A stretch of DNA of 8,604 nucleotides from NCBI GenBank assembly GCA_020425885.1, contig JAGQRA010000154.1:1-8604 (forward strand). The letters run 5' to 3'. Source of the stretch: Planctomycetota bacterium (lineage in GTDB: Bacteria > Planctomycetota > UBA1135 > UBA2386). Of this stretch, positions 1 through 6,295 are shown piece by piece; position 1 is the first letter of the stretch; every line of letters starts with the position of its first letter. The position numbers and the translations under genes are program-made. The notes below the pieces were generated by a model. It was not told the origin of the DNA, searched no databases, and saw only the letters and a program-made list of their open reading frames with translations.

Positions 1-1
1 A

Positions 2-115
2 CCGCAGCCTGCTGCGCCTGCCAAGGCGGTGCAGGCGCCGTCAACCACTCGCAAACGGGACATTCACCCTCGCCTTGCCAGTGCCCAGGGCCTTGCCGCT
101 CCTCCAGATGAATAG
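2..115 (+). CDS. 3' end of an unidentified gene (partial, runs off left edge)
   Basis: One plus-strand frame is open from the first bases to a TAG at 113-115 and would encode about 37 C-terminal residues. They begin with an Ala/Pro-rich stretch (PQPAAPAKAVQAPS), followed by a basic patch (TRKRD) and the ending GLAAPPDE. This looks like a linker plus a short tail of a longer protein. A second frame is also open here but reads as an unlikely Cys-rich peptide, so the Ala/Pro frame is preferred. The gene converges on the minus-strand gene, whose stop begins at 124, leaving 6 bp between the two stops and no room for a separate terminator. No function can be given from so short a piece, and the call rests only on frame openness and composition. 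Confidence 0.4.
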   Translation, partial: PQPAAPAKAVQAPSTTRKRDIHPRLASAQGLAAPPDE

Positions 116-121
116 TCCGGG

Positions 122-2176
122 CTAGCGTCGCCCGGCGAGCAGGAGACAGCCGACGACGTTGGCGCCGACGACCGTGCCGAGCGCCAACCGCACGTTGCCC
201 GTCTTGAACCAGAAGATCGCACCCCAGCACAACAACAGGAAGGCGGTCGCGAACAGGATGAGGTTGGTGTGGTTGCCCCTGGGCTGGATGAAGGCGGTCG
301 GTTGCACCACCGGCTGATTGCTCATGGCCGCATGCACGCCGATGGCAACCCCATGCTCGATGCGCTGCCCGAACTCGCCGACTGCGGCGACCAGCGGTTG
401 CATGTCGACGGCCGGAGCCTGTGGGCGTTGGGCCAGGTCGATCAGGGCACCTCGCAGTTCGCCGAGGAATGACTCGACCTTGTTCATCGCGGCACCGGTC
501 GCGAGTCCGACCGCGTCGGTGGTGTGGTCGAATGAGGCGGGTCGGGGCTCGGGTTCGGCCACGGCGCGTGTGTCGGCCGTCGCGTTCGTGACCTCGGGTT
601 CGGGCTCGGTCACCTCGGGCTCCGTCACGTCGGGTTCGGACACGGCTTCGGCGGTCTCGAACGAGATCGGTCCGTCGGCGGCAAGGGCCGCTGCCGCTTC
701 GGCCTCGACGAGGTCCTCGTCGGCCGAGTAGGGGTCTGCCGCGTCAGCTTGCTCCGACCCAGGCCCGGGCTCATCCGCGATGGCCGTGCTCGGATCGGAT
801 GACTCGTCGCCGGCATCGCCCGATTCCGTCCGAGCCTCACCTGCGGTTTCCGAGTCGGCGCCAACGCCAGTCTCACCCTCGGCCTCAACCTCGACGTAGG
901 CGAGGGCGGCGGCAACGTCCGGGTCGACGATCCCGGCATCATCATCCGTTGCCGAGAACGAGTCCGCGGCCACCTCGTCGTGGTTGACGTCCGGTGCATC
1001 CTCGGCGGGCAGTTCCTCCGCTTCGTCCGGTGCGTCCACGACCTCGGCGGTTTCCGCGTCGGTTGCGACTTGCTCGGTTTCGTCACCTTCGAGAGCTGTG
1101 CCTTCACCCTCGGCCTCAACCTCGACGTAGGCGAGGGCGGCGGCAACGTCCGGATCGACGATCCCGGCATCATCATCCGTTGCCGAGAACGAGTCCGTAT
1201 CCGCCTCGTCATGCTCGGCGCTCGGAGCATCTTCGGCGGGCAGTTCCTCCGCTTCGTCCGGCGCGGCATCGACGACCTCGGCGGGCTCCTCGTGTTCGAG
1301 CACTGGCTCCGCGTCGGTTGCCGGCGGTTCGGTCGCATCAGCCATGCCCAGGTCCGACTCGGCACGCGACGGGTCGCCGTTCTCGATCTCGGCTTCGGGA
1401 GTCGGTTCGCTCATGTCATCCTCCGAACTGGGCATTGCCATCGATCCGTGATCGAGCGCCAGGCCGATGTTCTCGCCGGCTGTTGCCCCGTCCACCGCGT
1501 CGCCCTCGCCTTCATCCGCGTGCGCCAGGTGCTCCTCTCCGGTCCAGGTGTCGAGCTGGGTGGTCAGATCGGCGTAGTCGAAGAAACCGTCTTCGTCGTC
1601 CGCAGGGACTGCCTCAGCGGTGGGCTCGGCCGCGAACTCGAGGGCATCGAGGCGCGCCTCTTCGCGGGCCATCTCGATGCACGCCTCGACCTCGCGTTCG
1701 ATGTCGCCGGCCGCGTCCAGCAGGGCCTCGGAGGCCTGCACTTCGTCGATGTTCGCGTTCGCCGAGTCGGCCGTCACCTCGGGCAGCGGTGTCGAGTCGA
1801 TTCCATGGTCTGCAACTTCGCCGCGGGCGCCGACTGCGGGTGCCGGTTCGGACGTCACTGCTTCCGTCTTCACGTCTGCGCCCAGTGCACGCAGCATCAG
1901 CATTGCGCGCCCGAGCACCGAACGTACTCGCAGGGCGCTGAACACGACCTCGGTCTTGCCGATCGCGCCGAGCCTCTCCGCCAGCGCCAGTCGAAGCTCG
2001 CGGTTCGTCACGGCGAAGACGGGGTTGCCGTACCGTTCCTCACTCGGCAGCGAACCGACCTGATCGAGCCACCCCTCGGCGAGCCAATGCAACACCTCGC
2101 CGGCCGGAACCTCGAGCTGGGCGAGGTCCGAGCGGGTCAACAGATGCTGGCTCAGTGCTGGTGCGGCTTGGCTCAT
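122..2176 (-). CDS. Large acidic repeat-containing protein with two C-terminal membrane helices, function unknown
   Basis: 684 residues in three parts. Residues 1-105 look folded; the stretch LTRSDLAQ...GEVLHWLAEGWL (about 13-37) has the feel of a MerR/excisionase-type helix-turn-helix, which is a weak resemblance only. Residues 106-550 are extremely rich in Glu, Asp, Ala and Pro and probably disordered. They contain two long near-identical copies of a block carrying DSFSATDDDAGIVDPDVAAA (about 298-357 and 376-434) and a short EPxVT repeat at 513-530. Residues 551-635 are moderately ordered and possibly helical. Two hydrophobic helices follow (about 638-657 and 664-681), ending GRR. There is no signal peptide, so the acidic part is probably cytoplasmic, with a C-terminal hairpin anchor. 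The start is ATG at 2176 with no good Shine-Dalgarno sequence, and the start codon lies 117 bp downstream of the stop of the small secreted-protein gene, on the same strand. I recognise no family. The frame is trusted because of its length, its coherent architecture and its terminal membrane segments. Confidence 0.85.
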   Translation of the reverse strand: MSQAAPALSQHLLTRSDLAQLEVPAGEVLHWLAEGWLDQVGSLPSEERYGNPVFAVTNRELRLALAERLGAIGKTEVVFSALRVRSVLGRAMLMLRALGADVKTEAVTSEPAPAVGARGEVADHGIDSTPLPEVTADSANANIDEVQASEALLDAAGDIEREVEACIEMAREEARLDALEFAAEPTAEAVPADDEDGFFDYADLTTQLDTWTGEEHLAHADEGEGDAVDGATAGENIGLALDHGSMAMPSSEDDMSEPTPEAEIENGDPSRAESDLGMADATEPPATDAEPVLEHEEPAEVVDAAPDEAEELPAEDAPSAEHDEADTDSFSATDDDAGIVDPDVAAALAYVEVEAEGEGTALEGDETEQVATDAETAEVVDAPDEAEELPAEDAPDVNHDEVAADSFSATDDDAGIVDPDVAAALAYVEVEAEGETGVGADSETAGEARTESGDAGDESSDPSTAIADEPGPGSEQADAADPYSADEDLVEAEAAAALAADGPISFETAEAVSEPDVTEPEVTEPEPEVTNATADTRAVAEPEPRPASFDHTTDAVGLATGAAMNKVESFLGELRGALIDLAQRPQAPAVDMQPLVAAVGEFGQRIEHGVAIGVHAAMSNQPVVQPTAFIQPRGNHTNLILFATAFLLLCWGAIFWFKTGNVRLALGTVVGANVVGCLLLAGRR
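875..1050 (-). repeat. Intragenic repeat, copy 2 in reading order of the acidic protein gene
   Basis: This 176-bp stretch aligns with 1106-1284. The first 92 bp of each (875-966 and 1106-1197) match with a single G/A difference at the aligned position. After that the copies diverge, rejoin over the segment coding EELPAEDAP, and differ by one extra Ala codon in the other copy. The starts of the copies lie 231 bp (77 codons) apart, so the frame is kept. It encodes about residues 376-434. Confidence 0.9.
1106..1284 (-). repeat. Intragenic repeat, copy 1 in reading order of the acidic protein gene
   Basis: This is the partner of 875-1050, 179 bp long, and encodes about residues 298-357. Near identity at DNA level, including silent positions over 92 bp, indicates a recent tandem duplication or gene conversion; constraint on the protein alone would not preserve silent sites. 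A possible third, decayed copy of the motif (DEDLVEAEAAAALAADG, about residues 487-502) lies further toward the C-terminus. Confidence 0.9.
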
Positions 2177-2293
2177 TGCAGATGGCGTGGAGCCGCTCCG
2201 ATCCTGCCTCGTTGTTCGGCATCGGGGACCTTCCTGGTGAAGGCGGCGACGCGCGGGCTTCGAGACGCCGTTGCCAGCGAGCGATCGTCGCGC

Positions 2294-2665
2294 TCAGCGG
2301 ATTCCGTTCGGGAAGCGCATGCGCGCCTGCTTGGTGCGAACCAGCTTGACCTCGCGCGTCGACGGGCCCGTCCGCAGCAGGTGGAACGCCTCGGCATTGA
2401 CCATGCTGTAGTCGCCGTTGTCGTAGTAGAGCTCGAGGCGGATGCCCTCGGTGACGTCTTCGAGCAACCGGATCTCGACGACACTCTGGGCACTGACGGC
2501 GGCCGTCTTGCCGTGTGCCGTCGTGTACTGCAGTTCCGAGATCACCAGGATCTGTGACAGGTCGGCCAGCGCCGGATCGCCGGAACCCTGGCCTTGCGGG
2601 GCCTGGGGGACCATGGCGAGGGCTGTGACGACAGGAATGGCGAGCAGGAACTTCCAGTGCTTCAT
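2294..2665 (-). CDS. Small secreted protein, function unknown
   Basis: 123 residues. The N-terminus has Lys residues at 2 and 5 and a hydrophobic core (FLLAIPVVTALAMV, 6-19), then a Gln/Gly/Pro-rich segment. This is a good Sec signal peptide with cleavage somewhere around 22-27. The mature part (about 28-123) alternates hydrophobic and charged residues (ISELQYT, SVVEIRLLED, IRLELYYDNGDYSMV), suggesting a small beta-rich domain, and ends in a basic tail (KLVRTKQARMRF). There are no cysteines in the mature region and no recognisable catalytic motif. The ATG start is supported by a GGAG 8 nt upstream on the minus strand (plus-strand 2674-2677). It may be co-transcribed with the acidic membrane protein 117 bp downstream, and it diverges from the metallopeptidase. 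I do not recognise the family. Confidence 0.75.
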   Translation of the reverse strand: MKHWKFLLAIPVVTALAMVPQAPQGQGSGDPALADLSQILVISELQYTTAHGKTAAVSAQSVVEIRLLEDVTEGIRLELYYDNGDYSMVNAEAFHLLRTGPSTREVKLVRTKQARMRFPNGIR

Positions 2666-2711
2666 GATCGAGTCTCCGAATGACGAAGGCCGGCTTCTCT
2701 GGCCGGGGGCT

Positions 2712-3761
2712 GTGGACTATGACGCCACACCTCGCGGTTTCCTGCCAGTGATCTCTGTTCTTCCGCAGCTCCTCTGCCTCTGTCTGCTGTGCGCATTCGG
2801 ACCGGCGCTGACCTCGCAGCAGGACAGGCAGACCGAGATCCTGGTGGGCAGCGGTGAAGTGGACGCGGAGATTCTCGAGAACGTCCGCAGCCTCGTCGAT
2901 TCGGGCGCGGCCGAGTTGGCGCCGGTGTTCCCCGGCCTCGATCCGAAACCGTTTGCGGTGTTCGTGCATGGCGAGGCCGAACTGATGCCGGAGTCGCTCG
3001 TCGCGCTGCGGCATCCCGGAGCGCCGGGGTTCGCTCTGCTGGGACAACATCAGATCCACCTCGTCATCAGCGACATGAGGCGTTCGGGAGCGTCGCTGTC
3101 GAGCGTCGTCAAGCACGAGCTGGTGCACGAGCTGCTGGACCAGTTCACAGCGCCGCGGCGCGGCAGGATCCCGCGGTGGTTCCACGAGGGCCTGGCGCAG
3201 GACCTGGCAGGGGACACTTACCTCGGCGCGCGCGAGGAGGACCTCGTCTGGCGGGTCGGTCTGCGGCGACTGCTCGCCTTCGCGGATCTCGAGCGGGGCT
3301 TCCCACGCGACGAGGACAAGCTGCGTGTCGCCTACGCCCAGAGCTACTCGTACGTGTCCTGGCTCGTGCGTGAGTTCGGCCTGGCGGCGGTGGTCGAGAT
3401 CGCCGCGCACACCGATCAGGACACGTCACTCGACCAGGCCCTGGTGCAGCAAACCGGAAGGTCGACGATCGAACTGTACGACGCCTGGACCCTGTACCTG
3501 CAGTACGGCTCGGGGGCCTGGTGGCGAGTGCTGCTGGGTCAATGCTTCAACCTGCTGCTGGTGCTCGCCATTCCGGTGCTGATCGTGGCCTGGCTGCGAC
3601 GGCGGGCGCGTGGCAGGTTGATCGCTCGGCGCATGGCGCAACGCGAGGCGATGTTCCCACATGAGTTCGAGCTGGAACGAAGGGACGAGGAACAGCCGGG
3701 CGTGGAAAGGTGTGACGTCGATGGCGAGAAGCCTGGACGCGATGAGGATCCCGGCGGATAA
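2712..3761 (+). CDS. Membrane-anchored zinc metallopeptidase, peptidase MA-like (gluzincin)
   Basis: Likely a zinc-dependent peptidase facing the periplasm. From the GTG at 2712 it has 349 residues: an N-terminal hydrophobic signal or anchor (about 11-34), a catalytic domain with HELVH at 135-139 (two His ligands, Glu136 as base), then WFHEGLA at 156-162, whose Glu159 is the expected third ligand. SYSYVSWLVREFG at 211-223 is the usual downstream helix of this family. A C-terminal membrane helix (about 276-294) is followed by a basic stretch (RRRARGRLIARR) and an acidic tail. The HExxH plus W..EG.A pattern fits the Peptidase_MA_2 type; the substrate is unknown. The start is uncertain. ATG 2664 overlaps the divergent start codon and has no close Shine-Dalgarno. 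GTG 2712 follows a G-rich CCGGGGG and keeps an Arg before the hydrophobic core. GTG 2748 would give a 337-residue form with an uncharged signal peptide. The downstream lipoprotein gene begins 8 bp after the stop. Confidence 0.82.
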   Translation: MDYDATPRGFLPVISVLPQLLCLCLLCAFGPALTSQQDRQTEILVGSGEVDAEILENVRSLVDSGAAELAPVFPGLDPKPFAVFVHGEAELMPESLVALRHPGAPGFALLGQHQIHLVISDMRRSGASLSSVVKHELVHELLDQFTAPRRGRIPRWFHEGLAQDLAGDTYLGAREEDLVWRVGLRRLLAFADLERGFPRDEDKLRVAYAQSYSYVSWLVREFGLAAVVEIAAHTDQDTSLDQALVQQTGRSTIELYDAWTLYLQYGSGAWWRVLLGQCFNLLLVLAIPVLIVAWLRRRARGRLIARRMAQREAMFPHEFELERRDEEQPGVERCDVDGEKPGRDEDPGG

Positions 3762-3769
3762 CTGGCCCC

Positions 3770-4066
3770 GTGCGACTCAACTGGTCTCGGTCGGTCTCCG
3801 CGCTCGCCATCTGTGCCTTCGCCAACGGCTGCGTTTCCCATGTCCATACGGTTGGTCTCGGTGCCGCCGGCACCGAGACCAGGGTGGAACGGCAGTACTA
3901 CTGGCTGTTCGGCTTCGTCGATGTCAACGAGGTCGACGCGCAACGGATGGCGGGCAACCTGACGTCCTACACGATCGAGACCGGATACGGCCTCACCGAC
4001 TTCCTGCTGACGCCGCTGCTGCTGCCGTTGCTGGCGACGTCGCGAACGGTCACCGTTCGCACCTGA
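3770..4066 (+). CDS. Small outer-membrane-type lipoprotein, possibly Bor-like
   Basis: 98 residues from a GTG start. The N-terminus carries Arg at 2 and 7 and a short hydrophobic core, and ends in FANGC with Cys21, an acceptable lipobox (Ala-Asn-Gly-Cys), so a lipidated protein is predicted. The mature part reads QYYWLFGFVDVNEVDAQ, then TSYTIETGYGL, a hydrophobic stretch (DFLLTPLLLPLLA, about 77-89) and TSRTVTVRT. The order (charged start, aromatic 'WLFG', VD-x-x segment, then a hydrophobic loop before the last strand) resembles small Bor/Iss-type lipoproteins; this is resemblance only. The weak GGCGGA at 3755-3760 could serve as ribosome binding site, within the end of the peptidase gene. 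The MBL ribonuclease starts 7 bp downstream. A strong hairpin lies inside the coding sequence at 3853-3881. Confidence 0.75.
   Translation: MRLNWSRSVSALAICAFANGCVSHVHTVGLGAAGTETRVERQYYWLFGFVDVNEVDAQRMAGNLTSYTIETGYGLTDFLLTPLLLPLLATSRTVTVRT
3782..3791 (+). repeat. Extra copy of hairpin left arm (TGGTCTCGGT)
   Basis: This 10-nt word is identical to the first ten bases of the hairpin left arm at 3853-3862 and sits 71 bp upstream, 12 bp after the lipoprotein GTG. In RNA it could pair with ACCGAGACCA at 3872-3881 in competition with the local hairpin. The match is exact; any regulatory meaning is inference. Confidence 0.6.
3853..3881. repeat. Perfect 13-bp inverted repeat with 3-nt loop
   Basis: TGGTCTCGGTGCC at 3853-3865 is followed by GCC and then its exact reverse complement at 3869-3881, giving a GC-rich 13-bp hairpin; T3852 and G3882 could add a wobble pair in RNA. 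It lies inside the lipoprotein gene, shortly after the codon for the lipidated Cys. No T-run follows on the plus strand, and the minus strand downstream reads AACCGTATGG, so it is not a standard intrinsic terminator in either direction. The first ten bases of the left arm also occur at 3782-3791. Confidence 0.9.
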
Positions 4067-4073
4067 GGTCCCG

Positions 4074-5456
4074 ATGACGATCGCCATCGAGTTTCACGGT
4101 GCCGCACGCCATGTCACGGGTACCAAGCACCTGATCGATGTCGGCGGCACGAGGATCCTGCTCGACTGCGGCATGGTGCAGGGGCCGCGCAAGGTCTCCG
4201 AGCAGCAGAACCGGAACCTGCCGTTCGCCGCTACGGCGATCGACGCCGTGGTGCTGTCGCACGCTCACATCGACCACTGCGGCTCGCTGCCGAAGCTGGT
4301 CAAGGACGGCTACGACGGACCGATCTGGTGCACCGATGCGACGGCCGACATGTTGCGCATGATGCTGCTGGACTCGGCGCACATCCAAGCGCAGGACGCC
4401 CGGCACCTGAGGAAGCGCGGCCACGACTACGAGCCGGTCTACACCGCCGATGATGTCGAGAAGACGCTGAAGCTGGTGCGGTCGAAGCCGTACTACGAGC
4501 AGTTCGAGATCGACAGGAAGGTGCGCGTCGAGTTCCTCGATGCCGGCCACATCCTCGGCGCCGCGATCGTCGTCCTCGACGTCGACGACGGCCAGAAGCA
4601 GCGCCGCATCGTCTTCACCGGTGATCACGGCAGGAAGCATCTGCCCATCCTCCGCGATCCGGATCGCATTCCGGAGTGCGATGCCCTGATCACCGAGTCG
4701 ACCTACGGCGACCGCCTGCACGGCAAGCGTCCGGACATGATGGCCGAGCTGGGCCGGATCGTCGAAGAGGAGGCCCGCGATGGCGGTCGCATCGTCGTGC
4801 CGGCGTTCTCCGTCGGCAGGACGCAGTCGGTGGTGATGTTTCTCGGTCAGCTGATCAAGGAGCGGCAGCTCCTGCCGATGCCGATCTACGTCGACTCGCC
4901 GATGAGCACGCAGGCGACGAAGATCATGGCGCGCCATCCCGACCTGTTCGACGAGGAGACGCGGCAGCTGTTGCGCGCCGGGCACAATCCGTTCTTCTTC
5001 GACGGCGTGCGCTACGTCGCCGATGTCGAGGAGAGCAAGGCGCTCAACGGCATGCGCTACGGCGTGATCGTCTCGGCATCCGGCATGTGCGAGTCAGGGC
5101 GCGTGCTACATCACCTGCGGAACACCGTCGGTCGCCACGAGGATTGCGTGCTGCTCGTCGGCTATCAGGCTCACGGTACCCTCGGCAGCAAGCTGCGTGA
5201 CGGCATGGACTCGGTGCGGATCTACGGCGAGGATCATCGCGTGCGCTGCAAGGTCCGCACCATGGGTGGCTTCTCGGCGCACGCCGATCACCAGGAGCTG
5301 ATCGCCGCCAGCCGCCATCTGGCCGGACGCTGCAAGCAGGTCTTCGTCGTGCATGGCGAGGACGAGCCGGCGGAGGCGTACGCCGATCGGTTGCGCGACG
5401 CCGGGTTCGGCGAAGTCGCCGTGCCGAGCAAGGGCAATCGCATCGAGGTGCGATGA
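4074..5456 (+). CDS. MBL-fold / beta-CASP ribonuclease (CPSF73-like, COG1236 type)
   Basis: A 460-residue cytoplasmic zinc-dependent RNA hydrolase. Metallo-beta-lactamase motifs are all present: HAHIDH with His63, His65, Asp67 and His68; DAGHILGAA with His159; and TGDHGR with Asp184. The beta-CASP motifs follow in order: ITESTYG (Glu208, motif A), FSAHADH (His403, motif B) and VVHGE (His428, motif C, a His as in RNA enzymes of this group). VPAFSVGRTQ (242-251), IYVDSPMST (271-279) and VSASGMCESGR (333-343) are further family signatures. There is no KH domain at the N-terminus. The length fits bacterial members such as the Thermus TTHA0252 endoribonuclease, so a role in RNA processing or decay is expected; target RNAs are unknown. 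The ATG start has TGAGGT (4064-4069) 4 nt upstream, overlapping the stop of the lipoprotein gene. The last codon region overlaps the dapF start by ATGA, suggesting translational coupling. Confidence 0.95.
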   Translation: MTIAIEFHGAARHVTGTKHLIDVGGTRILLDCGMVQGPRKVSEQQNRNLPFAATAIDAVVLSHAHIDHCGSLPKLVKDGYDGPIWCTDATADMLRMMLLDSAHIQAQDARHLRKRGHDYEPVYTADDVEKTLKLVRSKPYYEQFEIDRKVRVEFLDAGHILGAAIVVLDVDDGQKQRRIVFTGDHGRKHLPILRDPDRIPECDALITESTYGDRLHGKRPDMMAELGRIVEEEARDGGRIVVPAFSVGRTQSVVMFLGQLIKERQLLPMPIYVDSPMSTQATKIMARHPDLFDEETRQLLRAGHNPFFFDGVRYVADVEESKALNGMRYGVIVSASGMCESGRVLHHLRNTVGRHEDCVLLVGYQAHGTLGSKLRDGMDSVRIYGEDHRVRCKVRTMGGFSAHADHQELIAASRHLAGRCKQVFVVHGEDEPAEAYADRLRDAGFGEVAVPSKGNRIEVR

Positions 5457-6253
5457 CGCGGATCCCCTTCGTCAAGATGGAGGGGGCCGGCAACGACTAC
5501 GTCTACGTCGACGCGATCGGTTGTGACTTTCCGATCGAGGTCGGACCGGAGTGCGCGCGGCGGTGGTCGGACCGCCATTTCGGCATCGGTGCCGATGGCC
5601 TGATCGTGTTGGCACGCGGTGATGCGGCGCCGGTGCGGATGCTGATGTGGAACGCCGATGGTTCGCGGGCCGCGATGTGCGGCAACGGTCTGCGCTGCCT
5701 GGCGGCGCTGGCCTTCGCCAACGGCCACGTGCAGGAGCGGGCATTCTCGGTCGAAACGGATTCCGGGCCGCGCCCGGTCACGCTGCTCGATGGCGACCGG
5801 GTAAGGACCGGCATGGGAGCGGTCAGCTGCGGCGACGAGGTCGAGCTGGCCCTGCCCGGCCGGCTCGTGCGCTACCGGCCCGGGGATGCGGGCAATCCGC
5901 ACGCGGTGATCTTCGTCGACGATGTCGATCGGGCCGAGGTGGCCGCCATCGGCGCGGCGATGCAATCGGCGCCGGTGTTCAGGGACGGCGTCAACGTCGA
6001 GTTCGTCGCCGTCGCCGGACCGTCGAGGCTGCGGCAGCGGACCTTCGAGCGCGGCAGCGGCGAGACGATGGCCTGCGGCACCGGTGCCGCCGTGGCCGCG
6101 CTCGCGGCCCGCGTCTCGGATCGCGTCGTCGGCGACGCGATCGACGTCGAGCTGCGCGGTGGTGTGCTGCGCATCGTGCTCGGCGGAACCGGCCTTGCCA
6201 TCGAGGGGCCTGTCCGTACCGTCTTTCGCGGTGACATCGAGCTGCCGGAGTAG
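5453..6253 (+). CDS. dapF: Diaminopimelate epimerase DapF
   Basis: Interconverts LL- and meso-2,6-diaminopimelate (EC 5.1.1.7), supplying meso-DAP for peptidoglycan cross-links and for lysine synthesis; it is a cofactor-free, cytoplasmic two-cysteine racemase. At 266 residues it is of normal length. Visible signatures are GAGNDYVYVD at 11-20, HFGIGADGL at 42-50, NADGS at 67-71, MCGNGLRC with catalytic Cys76, GNPH at 147-150, NVEF at 181-184, and ERGSGETMACGTG with catalytic Cys208. Both halves of the pseudo-symmetric fold are intact. The ATG overlaps the stop of the RNase gene (ATGA, 5453-5456), with GAGGTG at 5445-5450 as ribosome binding site inside the upstream gene. LemA follows 42 bp after the stop. 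No other lysine-pathway gene is in the window. Confidence 0.97.
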   Translation: MTRIPFVKMEGAGNDYVYVDAIGCDFPIEVGPECARRWSDRHFGIGADGLIVLARGDAAPVRMLMWNADGSRAAMCGNGLRCLAALAFANGHVQERAFSVETDSGPRPVTLLDGDRVRTGMGAVSCGDEVELALPGRLVRYRPGDAGNPHAVIFVDDVDRAEVAAIGAAMQSAPVFRDGVNVEFVAVAGPSRLRQRTFERGSGETMACGTGAAVAALAARVSDRVVGDAIDVELRGGVLRIVLGGTGLAIEGPVRTVFRGDIELPE

Positions 6254-6295
6254 TCCACCTGTTCGATCACCGGCACTCCCGCCCGAGGTGAACGC

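Noticed and set aside
2279..2295. GAGCG...CGCTC stem at the end of the small secreted-protein gene
   Set aside because: It is a 5-bp stem with a 7-nt loop and no T-run on either strand, too weak to call a terminator.
980..2557. 525-codon plus-strand open frame opposite the acidic protein gene
   Set aside because: It mirrors the high-GC minus-strand gene, its product is Arg/Cys/His-rich with no domain, and it runs through two minus-strand genes and the gap between them. The minus-strand reading has membrane helices and a signal peptide.
2040..3410. 456-codon minus-strand open frame opposite the metallopeptidase
   Set aside because: It crosses the divergent gene boundary and the secreted-protein gene, and has no recognisable motif. 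The plus-strand frame has HELVH, WFHEG and membrane segments.
6255..6290. CACCT complementary to the lemA ribosome binding site AGGTG (possible sequestering stem)
   Set aside because: There are only 5 bp with a 25-nt loop, and the pairing does not extend on either side.
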